Position numbers and translations under genes: made by a program. 41,911 nucleotides of DNA. Origin: DATBGS01 sp036557885 (lineage in GTDB: Bacteria > Chloroflexota > Ktedonobacteria > Ktedonobacterales > DATBGS01). The stretch spans positions 1 through 41,911 of the forward strand of contig DATBGS010000115.1 in NCBI GenBank assembly GCA_036557885.1, written 5' to 3'. This document shows, in pieces, positions 1 to 8,603 of this stretch (the stretch's first letter is position 1; each line of letters begins with the position of its first letter). Under the pieces are notes generated by a model. It saw nothing but the letters and a program-made list of their open reading frames with translations. It was not told where the DNA came from and did no database searches.

Positions 1-279
1 GAAGCCAAAGACGAAGGGCGAAATCGCCAGCACGACGCAGGCCACAAAGTCAAAGATGAGATGATAGGCCATCGGGATAAACTTGATGCCAGGGATGCCC
101 AGTTCGTAATTGGTCAGCAGGCTATACAGAAGCAAGCCAGCGCCCAACACCATCGGAACGATTTGCGCCGCGCCGCCGTTAGCAAACCCAAACACATACG
201 GGGCAGCGATCAACCCCACGCCCCCGATATAATCAAAGTAGGCGTGGATGCCGGTAGGAACAAAGCGAATTGCGTTCAT
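1..279 (-). CDS. Small SPW-repeat-like membrane protein, C-terminal part beyond the window
   Basis: An open frame reads leftwards from an ATG at 279 for 93 codons and leaves the window without a stop, so only the N-terminal part is seen. The protein starts MNAIRFVPTGIHAYFDYIGG and consists of hydrophobic stretches separated by short polar turns (AAPYVFGFANGG, MVLGAGLLLYSLLTNYELG, HLIFDFVACVVLAISPFVFGF). The combination of a mid-segment 'APYVFGF' and a terminal 'ISPFVFGF' resembles the SPW-repeat small integral membrane proteins, whose function is not known. An AAAGGG sequence lies about eight bases before the start. The assignment rests on pattern resemblance only. Confidence 0.6.
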   Translation of the reverse strand, partial: MNAIRFVPTGIHAYFDYIGGVGLIAAPYVFGFANGGAAQIVPMVLGAGLLLYSLLTNYELGIPGIKFIPMAYHLIFDFVACVVLAISPFVFGF

Positions 280-480
280 TGCGACCCTTTCTGCTGGAAA
301 ACCAGCAAATGATTCATCTGGGAGACGTGCCTCTCTGTGCTCCCATCTTGGAAGACCCCCGTTTGATCTTCCTGCATGGGTATACACGCACCCAGGTGAT
401 TTAGATGAATCACGGCCCCACCGCCCCATCGCGTCTAAAGCGCGCCTGTCAAAACGTCAGGGTTACTTTAGGCACACGCC

Positions 481-509
481 TTGACGCCTGCTCCCCCTTT
501 CCCTATAAT
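481..509 (+). promoter_or_regulatory. Sigma-70-type promoter upstream of the IS607 element
   Basis: TTGACG at 481-486 and a perfect TATAAT at 504-509 are separated by 17 bases. Transcription would begin near 516, about 175 bases before tnpA. No other gene lies between, so the promoter either serves the element or is a host promoter that once served the gene now starting at 2495. Both readings are inference. Confidence 0.55.
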
Positions 510-689
510 TGAGGCAACTTGTGATTGACTGACTCCGTTGCAGCCCCTTTGGATGGACTCATAACCTGGACCGGCGGGAATGTCAGCAACAAATTCTCCA
601 CGCTAGGGCCGCCCAATGTCAGGAAAAAGAGCACCAAAGGAGTTTTCGGTAGCCTGGCAAAAGGCTATCAACTATGATATATTATAGTC

Positions 690-1310
690 ATGGAGAATAC
701 ATACAGCCCCAAGCAATTTGGGCAGTTAATCGGCAAATCGGTGCTGACACTGCAACGCTGGGACCGGGCGGGCGTCTTGAAAGCCCACCGCACCCCCACG
801 AACCGGCGCTATTACACTCATGACCAGTATCTCGAATATCGGGGCCTGAAAGCGAAGGGAGCAGGCCAAACCATCGTGTATGCGCGGGTGTCCAGCAATA
901 GCCAGAAACCCGACCTACAGAACCAACTGGCAGCATTGCGGGCTTACTGCCAGGCTAAAGATGTGAAAGTAGATGAGTGGATAGAAGAGATTGGCAGTGG
1001 CCTCAACTACCAGCGCAAGCACTTCAACCGGGTCTTGGAAGAGATTGAGTTGGGACGTGTGCAGCGGCTGATCCTCGCGCATAAAGACCGGCTGGTGCGC
1101 TTTGGGTTTGAGTGGTTCGCTGCCTTCTGTGAGCGACATGGGACTGATTTGGTGATCGTCAATGGCGACACGCTTTCTCCAGAACAAGAACTGGTGCAAG
1201 ACCTGTTATCGGTAGTCCATGTCTTTTCTGCACGATTGTATGGGTTGCGCTCGTACAAGAAAGTGATACGCGATGCGGCTTTGCAAAAAGATCAGAATCG
1301 AAGTCAGTGA
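690..1310 (+). CDS. tnpA: IS607-family serine recombinase TnpA
   Basis: The 206-residue product has an N-terminal MerR-type helix-turn-helix (about residues 5-50: YSPKQFGQLIGKSVLTLQRW, then RRYYTHDQYLEY), followed by a serine-resolvase catalytic domain beginning IVYARVSSNSQK, where Ser68 in the YARVS motif is the expected nucleophile. Conserved downstream motifs include DLQNQLAAL and LILAHKDRLVRFG. Domain order (DNA-binding domain first) and length are those of IS607 TnpA, which cuts and rejoins DNA during transposition. The ATG at 690 is chosen because the helix-turn-helix begins immediately after it. It overlaps tnpB by 38 bases, suggesting translational coupling. The gene appears intact. 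Confidence 0.92.
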   Translation: MENTYSPKQFGQLIGKSVLTLQRWDRAGVLKAHRTPTNRRYYTHDQYLEYRGLKAKGAGQTIVYARVSSNSQKPDLQNQLAALRAYCQAKDVKVDEWIEEIGSGLNYQRKHFNRVLEEIELGRVQRLILAHKDRLVRFGFEWFAAFCERHGTDLVIVNGDTLSPEQELVQDLLSVVHVFSARLYGLRSYKKVIRDAALQKDQNRSQ

Positions 1311-2466
1311 GCAGGACGCGGCCACCCTAGAGTTCATGCAGGGCAAATGTCGTGGCCTCTACAATTGGCTGGTGATGCGCCTGCGGAACGGAGAACGCTG
1401 GCACTTCAAGCAAGAGAAGGCCAGACTGAAAGAATGCCGCGCCTATGACCCGGAACTGAATGCCGTCTATGGCAAGCTCCTGGCAGAAGTGTACTGGCGT
1501 CTGGACGCGGCCATGCAGGGCTTCTTTCGACGGCTAGCCGAGGGCGAGAAGCCGGGGTTTCCTCGTGTCCGGCCCCGTCATCAGTTCTTCACCCTCTGCT
1601 ATCCTGCCGACTATCTCTTGTTTGAGGGCAAGCACCTGATTCTGCCGACGGGGGGCAAAGGCCGGAGCAAGCGGTTTCCCAACGTGCTAGCTACGCTCTG
1701 CGAAGTGCCGCCTTGTGGCTTTCGTGAAGTTGCCATCTCTCAGGACGTGCGCGGCCATTACTTTGCTTCCTTTGTCTATGAGATGCCAGAACCGGAGGAA
1801 AAGACGGGGCAGGTTGTGGCCTTTGATCTGGGCCTCAAAACGCTGGCAGTGGGCGCGAATCCGCAGGGGCGGGTCTACACCATTGGCGGCATGAAGGGCA
1901 CGCGATGGTACAACCGTCAACTCGACAAACTGGACGCGAAGCGAGCGAAGTGCAAGAAGAAATCGAAGCGGTATCTTCGCTTGACAAAGGTCCGTGCTCG
2001 CATCTCACAGAAGAAGCGAAACAAGTGCCGTGATTGTCTGCATAAAGCAAGTCACTTGATAGCTCACCGACTGGTTGAAAGCACTGTGGTGATTGGTGAT
2101 TTGTCCCAGCGGCAGATGGTCATGAAAGAACACCAGGAGCATCTGAAACGCCTCCATCGGGCGGTCTATAACGATTGGGGCCTCTATGACTTTGTGCAGA
2201 TGCTCGTCTATAAGTGCGCACTTGCTGGGAAAACCCTGATCCAGATAGATGAACGCGATACCAGCAAAACCTGTAGCGGTTGTGGGCAGATGCAGCCCAT
2301 GCCACTCTGGAAGCGGGTGTATCGCTGTGAAACCTGTGGCTTGGTGATGGACCGAGACGAAAACTCGGCTTGGAATATCCTAAGACGGTTTCTTGCCCGG
2401 CTCGGGCCACACACGGCTGATGCCGTGCGGTGTGCGGATGTTTTCACCGCAACTGATAACGTTTGA
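1273..2466 (+). CDS. tnpB: TnpB, RNA-guided endonuclease family (IS607-associated), with a non-canonical RuvC-II site
   Basis: The 397-residue protein has the TnpB layout: an N-terminal helical region, a RuvC-I motif VAFDLGLKT with Asp185, a C-terminal four-cysteine zinc ribbon (CSGCG ... CETCG) and a RuvC-III motif DRDENSAWNI (Asp360/Asp362). TnpB proteins are RNA-guided DNA nucleases that help IS200/605 and IS607 elements persist. The canonical RuvC-II glutamate (normally in a [IV]EDL motif) is absent: the motif here is VIGDL, residues 273-277. A glutamate is instead present at Glu327 in IDERDTSKTC, the position I recall from the 'rearranged' RuvC site of some TnpB and Fanzor proteins, so activity may be retained. 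A guide RNA would be expected from the 3' end of this gene and the following bases. Confidence 0.92.
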   Translation: MRLCKKIRIEVSEQDAATLEFMQGKCRGLYNWLVMRLRNGERWHFKQEKARLKECRAYDPELNAVYGKLLAEVYWRLDAAMQGFFRRLAEGEKPGFPRVRPRHQFFTLCYPADYLLFEGKHLILPTGGKGRSKRFPNVLATLCEVPPCGFREVAISQDVRGHYFASFVYEMPEPEEKTGQVVAFDLGLKTLAVGANPQGRVYTIGGMKGTRWYNRQLDKLDAKRAKCKKKSKRYLRLTKVRARISQKKRNKCRDCLHKASHLIAHRLVESTVVIGDLSQRQMVMKEHQEHLKRLHRAVYNDWGLYDFVQMLVYKCALAGKTLIQIDERDTSKTCSGCGQMQPMPLWKRVYRCETCGLVMDRDENSAWNILRRFLARLGPHTADAVRCADVFTATDNV

Positions 2467-2494
2467 TTACGTTTAGGAAGGCAGATAGAGATAG

Positions 2495-4003
2495 ATGATG
2501 AACAGGCCATACCAACACCCTATCCCGCAAGCAGATTACGTTGAACAAGACGCGCGGCTGAGCAAACAGCAAGAGCGCCCCTCTGGTCCCCTGCGCAGGC
2601 TGTGGAAGTTCTGGCTCCGGCTGACCACTGCGCGCCCTGAACACTACGGCAACGACCTGGCGGGGCAAGAGGACCAGCGCCGCAGCAGGATGCTGAGCGT
2701 CCTTTTGCTTTTGGTGCTGGCAACGCTGGTCTTACTGGTGCCCGACGTGCTGATTCAGCCTAATTTGTGGTTCACGTTCTCTGTCAACGTCGCGCTTGGG
2801 CTGCTGGCCGCGTTCTTGAACCGCTCCGGGCACGTCACCCTGGCTGGTCTGGCGCTCGTCGCCCTGGTAGATGTAGGGGTTACTTCCAACATCCTCTACA
2901 ACCCATCCGGCCTAAATGGGCTGGCGCCCTCCATCTTTGCCATCTACCTGATTGCTGTGCTCAATGCAGCCACCGTGCTTTCGCGCCCCTGGATTGCGGT
3001 TACCGGGGTCGTCCAGATGGGCCTCATCGTGGCCCTCTTCACCCTGGTTCGCCACGACGCCTCGTTAGACCTGATCATCCAGACCAACTATAACGGCCAG
3101 GGCTATCCGATACTGGTGCCTGCTATTCTGCTTGTCATGACTACCACCGCCGTCGCCTGGCTCTACTCCGCCAGCGTCGAGCGTTCGCTGCGGCGCGCCA
3201 GCCGCGCAGAAGAACTGGCCGATGCTCAGGCGCGCATTGCCGAGCAAGCGCACCAGATAGCCGAGCAGCATCAACGCCTGGAGCAGGGCATCAACACGCT
3301 GCAAGAGGTGCACGCGCGCCTCTCCAACGGTGATTACGCGGCGCGGGTCAACTTGCATGGCAATGAACTGCTGCCCCTGGCTGTCAGCCTGAATCTGTTG
3401 GCCGAGCGCCTGGGGCGAGTGGGGCGTGTCCAGCACGATCAGCAGCGCCTGGAGCAGGCCATCAAGCAACTGCTCAAGACCTGCGCCGCCATCGAGCGCC
3501 GCGACACCTCTGCCGCGTGGACAACAACGGGCACCTCAATTGATCAACTCGCGCCGTTCCTGTTGTGGGTGCAGCAAGTGGTGCAGCATCTCATGCAAGG
3601 CGGCACACTGGCGGATGAGTTACGGGCCGCCCTGGACTATGTGGCAGGCAACATGAGCCATATGGAATCAACCATCATCGGGCTAAGCTCACTCACCAGC
3701 AGCGAAATAAGCGAAGCCAGCGAACTGCGCTCTCCGTACAGAAGCAGCGCCCAGAGTAGCAGCGGCGCGTTGAGAGAGAGCAACCCGATCAGTGGTGGAC
3801 TGAGCCAGGAGCCAAGGGTTGCGCGGCTGCGCAATCTGTTGGAACAGCAGCGCGCCCTGTGCGAGCAAATACAAAAAGAATGCGCGCAGGCGCACCAGAT
3901 GAGCAAACGCTGCGCCATCGCCTCGCGCACCTTACAGCGCCAACTGAACGAGGGGCTGACCGTAAAACTGCATCACAGCCCAGGCGGCACCGGCCCCTTT
4001 TAG
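2495..4003 (+). CDS. Membrane-anchored HAMP/coiled-coil protein without an output domain
   Basis: The 502-residue product has a charged cytoplasmic N-terminus (about 1-65), a membrane module of about six helices (residues 66-230, of the MASE-like type found in sensor proteins), a coiled coil rich in Ala/Glu/Gln (about 235-275), and a HAMP-like segment (ARLSNGDYAARVNLHGNELL, then LAVSLNLLAERL). No histidine kinase, GGDEF or methyl-accepting signature follows; the C-terminal half is helical and Gln/Ser-rich. It may be a sensor or scaffold that signals through partners. AGGAAGG lies 12 bases before the ATG at 2495. Only 28 bases separate it from tnpB, so the insertion may have displaced its promoter. 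The specific function is unknown. Confidence 0.75.
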   Translation: MMNRPYQHPIPQADYVEQDARLSKQQERPSGPLRRLWKFWLRLTTARPEHYGNDLAGQEDQRRSRMLSVLLLLVLATLVLLVPDVLIQPNLWFTFSVNVALGLLAAFLNRSGHVTLAGLALVALVDVGVTSNILYNPSGLNGLAPSIFAIYLIAVLNAATVLSRPWIAVTGVVQMGLIVALFTLVRHDASLDLIIQTNYNGQGYPILVPAILLVMTTTAVAWLYSASVERSLRRASRAEELADAQARIAEQAHQIAEQHQRLEQGINTLQEVHARLSNGDYAARVNLHGNELLPLAVSLNLLAERLGRVGRVQHDQQRLEQAIKQLLKTCAAIERRDTSAAWTTTGTSIDQLAPFLLWVQQVVQHLMQGGTLADELRAALDYVAGNMSHMESTIIGLSSLTSSEISEASELRSPYRSSAQSSSGALRESNPISGGLSQEPRVARLRNLLEQQRALCEQIQKECAQAHQMSKRCAIASRTLQRQLNEGLTVKLHHSPGGTGPF

Positions 4004-4005
4004 GG

Positions 4006-5067
4006 CTATAAAATCAGCATCGCATCCCCAAAGCTAAAGAAGCGATAGCGCTGCGCGACGGCCTCGGCATAGGCGCGGCGAATCAGGTCGTAGCCCGCAA
4101 ACGCGCTCACCAGCATCATCAAGCTGGAGCGCGGCAAGTGAAAATTGGTAATCATCGCGTCCACCAGCTTGAAGCGCGTGCCCGGCGTGATAAACAGCGA
4201 TGTGCGCCCCTGGAAGGGGTGAACGGGGTCGGTTTCCGGCAGGCTTTCCAGCACGCGCACGCTCGTCGTGCCAACCGCGACGATGCGCCCGCCCCGCTTG
4301 CGGGCCGCGTTGATCTGCGCGGCAGTGGCCTCGTCAAGCTCAATCGCCTCGCTGTGCATCTTATGCTCGCTCACGTCCTCCACCTCCACCGGGCGAAACG
4401 TATCCAGCCCCACGTGCAGCAGCACAAAGGCCGTCTCAACGCCCTGCTCGCCAAGCCGCGCCAAAAGTTCCGGCGTAAAGTGCAGCCCGGCGGTGGGGGC
4501 GGCAGCCGAACCCGGCTCGCGTGCATAGACCGTCTGGTAGCGTTCGGGGTTTGCCAGCGGCGTGTGGATGTACGGCGGCAGGGGCATCGTCCCCAGCCGC
4601 GAAAGCGTCACCTCCAGCGGCTCTCCAGAGGCCGCTGGCAAAAATTGGATGAGGCGCCCGCCCGCCTCGGTGCGCGCCAGCACGCGGGCCGTGAGCAGGG
4701 GCGCCGACGCATCCGCGCCCGTCTCCCCAAAGACAATTTCCTGCCCCTCGCGGATGCGACGGCCTGGGCGCACCAGCGCCTCCCAGCACTCCGCTCCTGG
4801 CTCTGGGCGCCGCGCCAGCAGCAGCACCTCCACCGCGCCGCCCGTTTCAGGCTTACGCCCAATCAGCCGCGCCGGAATCACCCGGCTGCGGTTGGCAACC
4901 AGCAAATCGCCGGGGCGCAGATAGTCGCCAATCTCGTAAAAATGCCGATGCTCCAGTGAGCCAGTGGCGCGATTCACCACCAGCAGGCGCGAGGCGTCGC
5001 GCGGCTCGATAGGCGTCTGGGCAATCAGTTCAGGAGGCAGGTCGTAGTCAAAATCACTGGTCTGCAT
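4006..5067 (-). CDS. queA: S-adenosylmethionine:tRNA ribosyltransferase-isomerase QueA
   Basis: The 353-residue product matches QueA over its full length: it opens MQTSDFDYDLPPELIAQTPI with EPRDASRLLV, and contains RPGDLLVANRSRVIPARL, GAVEVLLL, PLPPYI, TAGLHFTPELL, HVGLDTFRPV, VAVGTTSVRVLE and ITNFHLPRSSLMMLVSAFAG. QueA transfers and isomerises the ribosyl group of SAM onto 7-aminomethyl-7-deazaguanine at the wobble position of tRNAs, giving epoxyqueuosine in the queuosine pathway. It is convergent with the upstream HAMP gene (two bases between stops) and divergent from the next gene. No other queuosine gene is visible nearby. Confidence 0.97.
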   Translation of the reverse strand: MQTSDFDYDLPPELIAQTPIEPRDASRLLVVNRATGSLEHRHFYEIGDYLRPGDLLVANRSRVIPARLIGRKPETGGAVEVLLLARRPEPGAECWEALVRPGRRIREGQEIVFGETGADASAPLLTARVLARTEAGGRLIQFLPAASGEPLEVTLSRLGTMPLPPYIHTPLANPERYQTVYAREPGSAAAPTAGLHFTPELLARLGEQGVETAFVLLHVGLDTFRPVEVEDVSEHKMHSEAIELDEATAAQINAARKRGGRIVAVGTTSVRVLESLPETDPVHPFQGRTSLFITPGTRFKLVDAMITNFHLPRSSLMMLVSAFAGYDLIRRAYAEAVAQRYRFFSFGDAMLIL

Positions 5068-5075
5068 GAGAAACT

Positions 5076-5084
5076 ATTGTATCA
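5076..5084 (-). promoter_or_regulatory. Possible extended -10 promoter for queA
   Basis: On the minus strand TGA-TACAAT (an extended -10, TGnTACAAT) ends nine bases before the queA ATG, so the transcript would have almost no leader. No well-spaced -35 is seen (TTGGCA is only 13 bases upstream of the hexamer). Confidence 0.3.
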
Positions 5085-5239
5085 TTTCAGGCTGTGCCAA
5101 TTTGCCGATTGACAGCTCGACGAACAGGGAGTAATCTTTCAGGGAGGCACGATCATCCCCCGCGTTCTTAATTATTTGCCTATGTCCTGCAACTGGTGCC
5201 AAAGATGCGGGGCAGCTCCCGCCCCTGGAGAGGTATTTT

Positions 5240-6982
5240 ATGGAAACGTTTAAGTGTCCGTATTGTGGCAAAGCGCACCCCGACACCACCATCTTTTGCG
5301 TACAAAAGCAAAAAGCCCTGGTGAAATATCCCACGCTCCTGCTGGTCACGCTGTTGCTGCTGGCTCTGGCGGCTGAACTGGTGACAGCGTTTACCCAGCC
5401 CGACCACAAGGACGATGGCAGCAACCCGCTGACAACCGTCTTCATCTACAAGCCCTGGCTGCTCTACAGCTTTCTGGGCATCCTGCTGCTGGTCTGGGAA
5501 GGCTCGTTTCTGCGCAAGCGCCCGGTGCAGCGCTCAATTGCCTGGGGCGTCACGATTGCAGCGCTCATCATCATTGGCTTGTTTACCGCAGAACCTCAAC
5601 TCCTGACCGCCCTCCAAAACTCGCAACTGCTCAAAGACTTCTTTAAGAACCCCTGGACCTACATCATCGCCAACCTGATATTCGTGTTCTTCTGGCTGTA
5701 TCAAACCATCCGCCGCAGGTTGCGCCGTGATAAGAGCGGGCGAGTGCAGACCATCTTTAGCGATACCGATGAGGAAGAGGAAAGCCCGGTCATTGCCGAA
5801 ACCGAATACACCTCTGGCGACCTGCTGGCAGGCGCGTTGATCTTCCTGTTTAGCGCCTTCATGTTTCCTTTTCTGTATCTGGTCATCGCCCGCTACGCGC
5901 TGGAGGCTGTCCCGGCGGCGCAGGCTGCTGGGCAGCAAACACTCCAACTCACCTGGCTGTTGGATCATTTTGACAAGATGACCAGCCTGCGCATTGGCGG
6001 TGATGCCCCGCTGCATCCCGATGACGGAGTGGGCGCGTCGCTGGCGCTGCTTGATCTGGCGATTGCCGCCCTGCTCTTTGCCATCAGCACCATCTCGCTC
6101 CTGATCGTCACCTATAACGAGGGCTTGCAAGAGATCAGCGCCGTCACCTCCGAAGAACAAGGGCTGCTGCCGCGCCACACCTCAGAACTGCCCGTCATCA
6201 AAGCCAGCGACCTCGCCCAGGCGAGCGCCAGCAGCGCAGAGGGGAGTGTAGCAGGCGAGCATGTCGGCCTGGAGGAAGCGCCAGCCGAATCGTTAGGCGA
6301 AATCACCATGCCCAGCCTGACCGCCATTGGCTCGCCAGAAGCCGAGTCCACCGAAGAAGATGTGGAACTGGCGGTAGGCAAAACCGTTGCTCGGACGGCT
6401 ATCGCTGGCCTGACACGTGCTTTGCTCTCGCTGCGCGTCGTGGCGGGCAGCGCGGCGCTTTCCCTGCGCAGCCTGCTCTGGCCGTTCTCCATCTTTGTGG
6501 GCGTGGCGTTTGTTGCCGCCGCCAGCGGCGTCGTCTACACCTATCTCCACGACCCCAACAAGTTCCCACGCTATTCAACCGGCTGGGACAGCTTTAGCGC
6601 AGTGCTAAGCGCCTTCCTGAACTGGCTGGTAAGCTGGCTGGAGATTTGTATCTTTGGTCTGGTGGCGCTGGCGCTGGTCACGATTGCCATTGCGGTCTTC
6701 ACCCGCGCGCGCTATGTCCTCTCGGATGCCGTCAACTTCCTGCGCTGGTTTGGGTTGCTGGTCGTGCTGACCTATTGGATTCTCGCTATTGCGCTCCTGG
6801 CGATCAACGCAACCATGCGCTTGCAAGAGTTCGTGTCTATCAAGGGGCTGGAAAACCCCTGGCCGCTGGCCCTTGATCTGACCGGGATTCTCTCGTTTGC
6901 GCTCTTCCTCTTCCTGGCGATTCCGCCATTGATTCAGGAACGGCGCAGCCAGAAACCCAAAAATCCCAAGGCAGCCGCCTGA
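5240..6982 (+). CDS. Polytopic membrane protein with N-terminal zinc-ribbon-like knuckle
   Basis: A 580-residue protein starting METFKCPYCGKAHPDTTIFC. The CPYCG knuckle and a later single Cys20 look like a zinc ribbon, but the fourth cysteine is missing (QKQ follows), so metal binding is doubtful or uses another ligand such as His13. About ten hydrophobic segments follow (near 34-54, 75-92, 98-118, 138-156, 195-220, 272-296, 395-440, 465-490, 500-525, 545-568), with an acidic low-complexity stretch around residues 300-380. The start is supported by GGAGAGG eight bases upstream. I recognise no family; it is intact and codon use matches its neighbours. Confidence 0.75.
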   Translation: METFKCPYCGKAHPDTTIFCVQKQKALVKYPTLLLVTLLLLALAAELVTAFTQPDHKDDGSNPLTTVFIYKPWLLYSFLGILLLVWEGSFLRKRPVQRSIAWGVTIAALIIIGLFTAEPQLLTALQNSQLLKDFFKNPWTYIIANLIFVFFWLYQTIRRRLRRDKSGRVQTIFSDTDEEEESPVIAETEYTSGDLLAGALIFLFSAFMFPFLYLVIARYALEAVPAAQAAGQQTLQLTWLLDHFDKMTSLRIGGDAPLHPDDGVGASLALLDLAIAALLFAISTISLLIVTYNEGLQEISAVTSEEQGLLPRHTSELPVIKASDLAQASASSAEGSVAGEHVGLEEAPAESLGEITMPSLTAIGSPEAESTEEDVELAVGKTVARTAIAGLTRALLSLRVVAGSAALSLRSLLWPFSIFVGVAFVAAASGVVYTYLHDPNKFPRYSTGWDSFSAVLSAFLNWLVSWLEICIFGLVALALVTIAIAVFTRARYVLSDAVNFLRWFGLLVVLTYWILAIALLAINATMRLQEFVSIKGLENPWPLALDLTGILSFALFLFLAIPPLIQERRSQKPKNPKAAA

Positions 6983-6994
6983 CCATTCAATAAT

Positions 6995-7036
6995 GAGGAG
7001 GCAGGCGCGGTGCAGATGCACCGCGCCTGCCTCCTC
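6995..7036. terminator. Perfect 19-bp hairpin between convergent genes (likely bidirectional terminator)
   Basis: Arms 6995-7013 and 7018-7036 are perfectly complementary around a 4-base AGAT loop. It lies in the 57-base gap between the stops of the membrane protein gene (6982) and the minus-strand MFS gene (7040). Neither side has a true T tract (ATCTCATTT on plus, ATTATTG on minus), so factor-independent termination is likely but not textbook. Confidence 0.7.
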
Positions 7037-7039
7037 ATC

Positions 7040-8428
7040 TCATTTCGCTTCTACTTCGCTGGAGGCAAGCGACGTTTTCAGCGTGGCGCGAGTCGTTCGC
7101 CCGCTCCAGTGGGCCGCCAGCAGCAGCGCCACTACCAGCAGCACCAGCGCCCAGGGAATGCCGATGTTATCCGCCAGCACGCCAACGACCAGCAGCACCG
7201 GCACCGAGGCCAGGTTAAACAGCGATTGCTGAAAGGCCAGCACCTGCCCGCGCAGCGCCGGGCGCACGCGCTCCTGCACCACCGCCTGACAGGGGATGCT
7301 GATGAGGTTCAGCATAAACCCCAGCAGCGACGCCCCCACAATCCCCAGCGCCACCACCGCGTCATCGGGCAGTCGCAGCACATCCCCAATGGGGCGCACC
7401 AGGGCCAGCAGCAGAATCGCCACCGCCGTCCCATTGACGCCCAGCGCGGCGGCGGGCAGGCGGCCCAGCCGCACCGCCAGGCGCGGCGCCAGCAGCGCGC
7501 CAAACAGCAGCGCCAGACCCGCAGGCGCGAAGACGATGGAGGTTTGATCTGGCGGGCGGCGCAGCGATTGCACTACAAAATTTGGCGCGACCTCGCCCAC
7601 CAGCATCATCACCACCCCCGCCAGCGAGAGCCGGATCACCGCCGTCAGCACGTCGGCATCCTGCACCATCGCCAGCCAGCCCAGCCGCAGGCTTTGCCGC
7701 AGGCTCTGTGGTTTGGACTCCGGGGCAAGCTCCATCAGCCGCGCTTCGCTCTGCTCCTGGTTCTCATCTGCCCCGGCAGTCTCTTGCCAGAAGTCATAGG
7801 CACTCAAGCGACGCCTGGGCAGGAAGATGGTCAGCAGCGTCGCCAGCACAAAGGTGGCCGCGCCAAAAAAGAAGACCGCCGGCCAGTCAAACAACGCGTG
7901 AAACAGCGGCCCCAGCGCAATCAGCCCCAACGCCTGCCCAACCACAAAGGTGATACCAAAAAGCGCCAGCCCATAGGTTAGCCCGCTGAGGCCCACCAGC
8001 CGGGGAATGGCGGTGGCCTCGGCTGGCACCGAAAAGCGAATGGTGCAGGAGAACGCCAGCGAGAACGCATAGATCAGGGCCACCACGCCCAGATGGTTGC
8101 GGCTGTCGGTGCCGCCGCCAAAGGCCAGCAGCAGCACCAGCCCGGTGCCCAGCATCAGCAGCAGCCGCAGCGCGTTGCTGACCCACAGCACCGACCACCG
8201 CCCCACGCGATCAACCACAATACCGGGCAGCGGTCCCATCACAATCGCGGGCAGGCTAAACAGGATAGAAATAAAACCACCAGCCAGCGTGGAGCCAGTC
8301 TGGAGGTTGACCAGGACGATTAAGGCGAAGTTTACCGCATTCTGGCCGCTAAACCCAATAAATTGCGAGGCCCACAGTTGCAGAAAGCGACGATTAGCCA
8401 GCACATCTCTATAACTACTTGCAGACAA
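7040..8428 (-). CDS. Major facilitator superfamily exporter (EntS/NarK-like drug or metabolite efflux type)
   Basis: The protein (462 residues from the preferred start) has twelve predicted hydrophobic helices, the N-terminal signature ASQFIGFSGQNAVNFALIVL typical of the EntS-like MFS branch, and the loop 2-3 motif GIVVDRVGRWSVLW. A longer cytoplasmic linker (about 215-255, Glu/Gln-rich) separates the two six-helix halves. I place the start at a TTG codon at 8428 because AAGGAG sits six bases upstream, although the frame continues to a GTG at 8479. Substrate cannot be read from sequence. It ends against the shared hairpin at 6995-7036. Confidence 0.88.
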   Translation of the reverse strand: MSASSYRDVLANRRFLQLWASQFIGFSGQNAVNFALIVLVNLQTGSTLAGGFISILFSLPAIVMGPLPGIVVDRVGRWSVLWVSNALRLLLMLGTGLVLLLAFGGGTDSRNHLGVVALIYAFSLAFSCTIRFSVPAEATAIPRLVGLSGLTYGLALFGITFVVGQALGLIALGPLFHALFDWPAVFFFGAATFVLATLLTIFLPRRRLSAYDFWQETAGADENQEQSEARLMELAPESKPQSLRQSLRLGWLAMVQDADVLTAVIRLSLAGVVMMLVGEVAPNFVVQSLRRPPDQTSIVFAPAGLALLFGALLAPRLAVRLGRLPAAALGVNGTAVAILLLALVRPIGDVLRLPDDAVVALGIVGASLLGFMLNLISIPCQAVVQERVRPALRGQVLAFQQSLFNLASVPVLLVVGVLADNIGIPWALVLLVVALLLAAHWSGRTTRATLKTSLASSEVEAK

Positions 8429-8498
8429 GGAAGGCTCCTTAGCAGGGGGGATGTAGTCTCTCTTCTCACCATACCACACCCATGCAACGCCGATATTG

Positions 8499-8527
8499 TG
8501 TAGCGCCGCCGGGTCGGCGGCGCTACA
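8499..8527. repeat. REP-like palindrome (TGTAGCGCC family)
   Basis: Perfect 12-bp stem, TGTAGCGCCGCC at 8499-8510 against GGCGGCGCTACA at 8516-8527, with a 5-base loop. It sits in the divergent MFS/dus intergenic region. Related TGTAGCGC-containing palindromes occur at 13281-13305, 13357-13382 and 18198-18222. Confidence 0.7.
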
Positions 8528-8530
8528 AGC

Positions 8531-8560
8531 TTGACATCATCCCCCTTTGCGAGCGACAAT
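8531..8560 (+). promoter_or_regulatory. Promoter of the dihydrouridine synthase gene
   Basis: TTGACA at 8531-8536, an 18-base spacer, and GACAAT at 8555-8560. The start of transcription would be near 8567, 37 bases before the GTG start at 8604. Confidence 0.5.
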
Positions 8561-8603
8561 ATCAGGAGAAGAAATCATTTTTTATCATGTAAGGAGCCTA
8601 TCC

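Larger units (their letters stand above)
600..2490 (+). mobile_element. IS607-family insertion sequence (tnpA + tnpB); ends approximate
   Basis: Two overlapping genes, a MerR-HTH/serine recombinase and a TnpB, are the defining content of IS607-family elements. Ahead of tnpA there is a short hairpin (TAGCC at 650-654 with GGCTA at 663-667) and a near-palindromic AT-rich stretch around 669-684 that may be a TnpA-binding or promoter site. The right end must fall within the 28 bases between the tnpB stop and the next gene. IS607 elements make no long terminal inverted repeats and no target duplication, so the exact ends cannot be read here; the coordinates given are estimates. Confidence 0.7.
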
